A stretch of 6,541 bases of DNA, from NCBI RefSeq assembly GCF_001983105.1, contig NZ_MOMC01000067.1:60585-67125 (forward strand), read 5' to 3'. Below are positions 4,580 to 6,541 of this stretch, piece by piece; the first letter of the stretch is position 1; every line of letters begins with the position of its first letter. Source of the DNA: Pseudofrankia asymbiotica. Its GTDB lineage: Bacteria > Actinomycetota > Actinomycetes > Frankiales > Frankiaceae. The position numbers and the translations under genes were made by a program. Below the pieces are notes generated by a model. It saw only the letters and a program-made list of their open reading frames with translations. It was not told the origin of the DNA and did not search any database.

Positions 4580-5971
4580 TCAGCTCCAGCGCGCGGGGAC
4601 CGCGGGCGGGCGCCAGGGGCGGGGCGGGAGCGGCGGTGGGAGGCCTTCGCTGTTCGGGGAACAGAGCGGCATGCGCTCACCGAGGTAGCGCAGCAGGACG
4701 CTGCCGGCGGTCGCGGCGATCAGCGAGCCGACCAGGATGCCGATCTTGGCCTGGTCGCGCAGCGCCTCGTCGTCGAACGCCAGCTGGGTGATGAACAGCG
4801 AGATCGTGAAGCCGATCCCGGCGAGCACCGACGCGCCCAGCACATGCCCATAGCGGACCTGACCCGGCAGCACGCCCAGGCCGGTGCGTACCGCGCAGGT
4901 CGCGGCGAGGGTGATGCCGACCGCGTTGCCGATCAGCAGCGCCACCACGACGCCGTGCGTCACCGGTGAGCTGGCCGCCGTCCGCAGCGTCTCGCCGTTC
5001 AGGCGTACCCCGGCGTTCGCCAGCCCGAAGAGCGGGACGACGACGAACGCGCTGACCGGGTGCAGCAGGTGCTGCAGGCGCTCGTTCGGCGCGACCGCCG
5101 CCCGCGCCGCCGACACCGCCAGCGCCGAACGCGACGCCGTCGAGTCCTCCTGTAGCGCCCGCACGAACACGGGCACGTTGTCGATCTCCTCCCGGCGGGG
5201 CGGGAACGCCGGCACCAGCAGCCCGATCAGCACCCCCGCCAGCGTCGCGTGCACCCCCGAGGCGTGCACCGCGAGCCACAGCAGCGCCGCGGCGATCAGG
5301 TAGGGCGTGAGCTGCCAGACGCCCATCCAGCGCAGCGCGACGATCGCCGCCACCGCGGCGGCGGCCAGGATCAGCGCCATGACGTCGACGTGCTTTGAAT
5401 AGAAGACGGCGACGACGGTGATCGCGCCGATGTCGTCGACGACCGCCAGTGTCAGCATGAACAGCCGCAGCCGGTCCGGGCAGCGCGGCCCGAACAGCGC
5501 GAGGATCCCGAGGACGAACGCCGTGTCGGTCGACATCGCGATGCCCCACCCGGCGCCCCCGGCGCCGGACCGGTTGAACAGCCAGTAGACCAGCGCGGGG
5601 GTGGCGAGGCCGCCGACCGCGCCCAGCGCCGGCACCGCCACCGACCGCCGGTCGCGCAGCTCACCGGTCGTCGCCTCCCGGCTGATCTCCAGGCCGACGA
5701 CCATGAAGAAGATCGCCATCGCGCCGTCGTTCACCCAGTCGTGCACGGTGAGTCGCAACGAGGCGCCGCCGACGGTCAACGCCGTCGACGTGTCCCAGAA
5801 ATGCTCGTAGCTCGACGACCAGGGAGAGTTCGCCCAGAGCAGCGCGAGGACGGTGGTGCCGAGCAGCAGCACCGCGCTGCCCGCCTCGGTCGCGAGGAAC
5901 TCCCGCACGGCCGGCGCCGGCCCGGGAATGCTCACCCGCAGCGCCGGCCCCGGCCGCGGCGGCGCCGTCAC
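4580..5971 (-). CDS. nhaA: Na+/H+ antiporter NhaA, Asn at the position of E. coli Lys300
   Basis: 463 residues from the GTG at 5971. NhaA exports Na+ (or Li+) in exchange for H+ across the cytoplasmic membrane, supporting pH and salt tolerance. About twelve hydrophobic segments fit the family. Signature regions include NDGAMAIFFMVVGLEISRE (near 81), STDTAF with the Thr148-Asp149 pair, LAVVDDIGAI with the ion-binding Asp179-Asp180 (E. coli Asp163-Asp164; spacing to the TD pair is the same), SGVHATLAGVLIG, and AGIGFTISLFI. In the segment matching E. coli Lys300 (LLIGKPLGI) this protein reads LLIGNAVGI, Asn349. The C-terminus ends in a Pro-rich tail of about 30 residues and lacks the thioredoxin domain fused in many actinobacterial relatives. 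A GTG at 6034 would add 21 residues, but 6 of those 21 codons end in A or T and the shorter form is closer to the family N-terminus. No strong ribosome binding site decides the start. Confidence 0.93.
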   Translation of the reverse strand: MTAPPRPGPALRVSIPGPAPAVREFLATEAGSAVLLLGTTVLALLWANSPWSSSYEHFWDTSTALTVGGASLRLTVHDWVNDGAMAIFFMVVGLEISREATTGELRDRRSVAVPALGAVGGLATPALVYWLFNRSGAGGAGWGIAMSTDTAFVLGILALFGPRCPDRLRLFMLTLAVVDDIGAITVVAVFYSKHVDVMALILAAAAVAAIVALRWMGVWQLTPYLIAAALLWLAVHASGVHATLAGVLIGLLVPAFPPRREEIDNVPVFVRALQEDSTASRSALAVSAARAAVAPNERLQHLLHPVSAFVVVPLFGLANAGVRLNGETLRTAASSPVTHGVVVALLIGNAVGITLAATCAVRTGLGVLPGQVRYGHVLGASVLAGIGFTISLFITQLAFDDEALRDQAKIGILVGSLIAATAGSVLLRYLGERMPLCSPNSEGLPPPLPPRPWRPPAVPARWS

Positions 5972-6208
5972 CGCCCACCGTCCACACGCCGCACCCACCG
6001 CCGCCCGAGGATCACTGCCCTCCCACCGGCACACACCTCACACCACGAATTGCCCGCTAGCTGTCGTCCCCCCAGCCCCGAGCGTATCGACTCCACCCCA
6101 ACCGGGTACACGCCTCCACCGCCCGCCTAGTGCGCTGACCGCCTACGTTGGCTGGGGCGGAGTGCGGTGATCGGGTTGCGCCTGTCTGGGTGTTCGGGTG
6201 TGCACTGT

Positions 6209-6233
6209 CGGTACCGATGTGTGAGTGGTACCG
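6209..6233 (+). promoter_or_regulatory. Inverted repeat before the transposase ribosome binding site
   Basis: CGGTACC (6209-6215) and GGTACCG (6227-6233) are exact reverse complements around 11 nt; the left arm lies in a 10-bp palindrome, TCGGTACCGA (6208-6217). The right arm touches the first base of the GGGAGG ribosome binding site (6233-6238). It could be an operator or an RNA hairpin that limits transposase translation. Confidence 0.4.
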
Positions 6234-6246
6234 GGAGGTGGACGTC

Positions 6247-6541
6247 ATGGCGCAACCCGTGCGAGCACGGCGGCTGACCGACGAGGAGGGCCGCCGGCTG
6301 TTGAGGATCGTGCGGCGGGGGACGCACTCCTCGGTCCGGTTCCGCCGCGCCCTGATCATCATGGCGTCGGCGAGTGGGAACACCGTCCCGGCGATCGCCC
6401 GGCTGGTCGCCGCGGACGAGGACACGGTCCGCCAGGTGATCCACCGGTTCAACGAGATCGGCCTGGACTGCCTGGACCCTCACTGGGCGGGTGGCCGTCC
6501 CCGCCGGATCAGCCCTGAGGACGAGGCATTCCTCGTGGCGG
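6247..6541 (+). CDS. IS630-family transposase, N-terminal 98 residues (partial)
   Basis: The open frame starts at ATG 6247 and runs off the window without a stop. A strong ribosome binding site, GGGAGG, ends 8 nt before the ATG. The protein begins MAQPVRARRLTDEEGRRLLR and continues RFRRALIIMASASGNTVPAI; residues 46-75 form a helix-turn-helix (NTVPAIARLVAADEDTVRQV), followed by HRFNEIGLDCLDPHWAGGRPRRIS. This is the typical DNA-binding N-terminus of actinobacterial IS630 transposases, which recognise the element ends; the catalytic DDE domain would lie beyond the window. I see no frameshift or stop in the visible part, so the copy may be intact. Confidence 0.92.
   Translation, partial: MAQPVRARRLTDEEGRRLLRIVRRGTHSSVRFRRALIIMASASGNTVPAIARLVAADEDTVRQVIHRFNEIGLDCLDPHWAGGRPRRISPEDEAFLVA

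Larger units (their letters stand above)
6129..6541 (+). mobile_element. IS630-family insertion sequence, left part, cut by the window end
   Basis: The region carries the 5' part of an IS630-type transposase with about 115 bp of non-coding DNA before it. IS630 elements insert at and duplicate TA; a TA at 6128-6129 is followed by a possible end GTGCGCTGACC. The left boundary is a guess, since the other end needed to confirm an inverted repeat is outside the window. It sits upstream of, and divergent from, nhaA. Confidence 0.6.

Noticed and set aside
4677..5549. Second minus-strand frame (290 codons) inside nhaA
   Set aside because: Same strand, different register; the NhaA frame has full-length family motifs, this one none.
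6081..6086. TACGCT on the minus strand upstream of nhaA as a -10 element
   Set aside because: It fits TANNNT, but no acceptable -35 lies at 16-19 nt, so the call would rest on six bases.
1..6541. CRISPR array, tRNA, rRNA or a defence island
   Set aside because: No spaced direct repeats of CRISPR type, no tRNA-like cloverleaf or rRNA core noticed, and none of the genes belongs to a defence family I recognise.

Overview
This window is GC-rich, with coding frames strongly biased to G or C at the third codon position and frequent GTG starts, which points to a high-GC actinomycete. The mix of a SpoIIE-type phosphatase, an actinobacterial IS630 transposase and Ala/Gly/Pro-rich linkers would fit Frankia or a relative. 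That assignment is from family resemblance and composition only.

Layout, left to right. (1) 91-1104 (+): an uncharacterised two-part protein with a helical, HTH-like N-terminal half and a beta-rich C-terminal half. (2) 1105-2047: a mostly non-coding, hairpin-rich stretch. It holds a 16-bp perfect terminator-like stem, a second 13-bp stem overlapping it, a possible 58-residue minus-strand ORF (1233-1409), two further GC-rich inverted repeats, a lower-GC patch near 1640-1760, and a nested stem-loop at 1815-1858. (3) 2048-3451 (-): a SpoIIE/RsbU-like PP2C phosphatase with a long Lys/Arg/Ala-rich N-terminal extension and an Ala where a metal-binding Asp is expected. (4) 3452-3624: a divergent regulatory region holding a mirror-symmetric GGTTT-N14-GGGTACCC-N14-AAACC element, which reads as two back-to-back SigB/SigF-type promoters sharing one -10 palindrome. 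(5) 3625-4503 (+): a DsbA-like thioredoxin-fold protein with a CPYC active site. (6) 4504-4579: three 10-bp direct repeats and a strong bidirectional stem-loop between convergent genes. (7) 4580-5971 (-): an NhaA-type Na+/H+ antiporter with the usual acidic residues but Asn at the position of E. coli Lys300. (8) about 6129-6541 (+): the left part of an IS630-family insertion sequence, with its transposase cut off by the window end.

How the genes may relate. In many actinobacteria a DsbA-like thioredoxin domain is fused to the C-terminus of NhaA. Here the two appear as separate convergent neighbours, so the thioredoxin-like protein may be the unfused form of that accessory domain. The thioredoxin-like gene also shares a divergent, stress-sigma-like promoter region with a phosphatase of the class that controls SigB/SigF. 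A plausible reading is a small stress (salt, pH or redox) module, but this is inference and no experiment is visible in the sequence.
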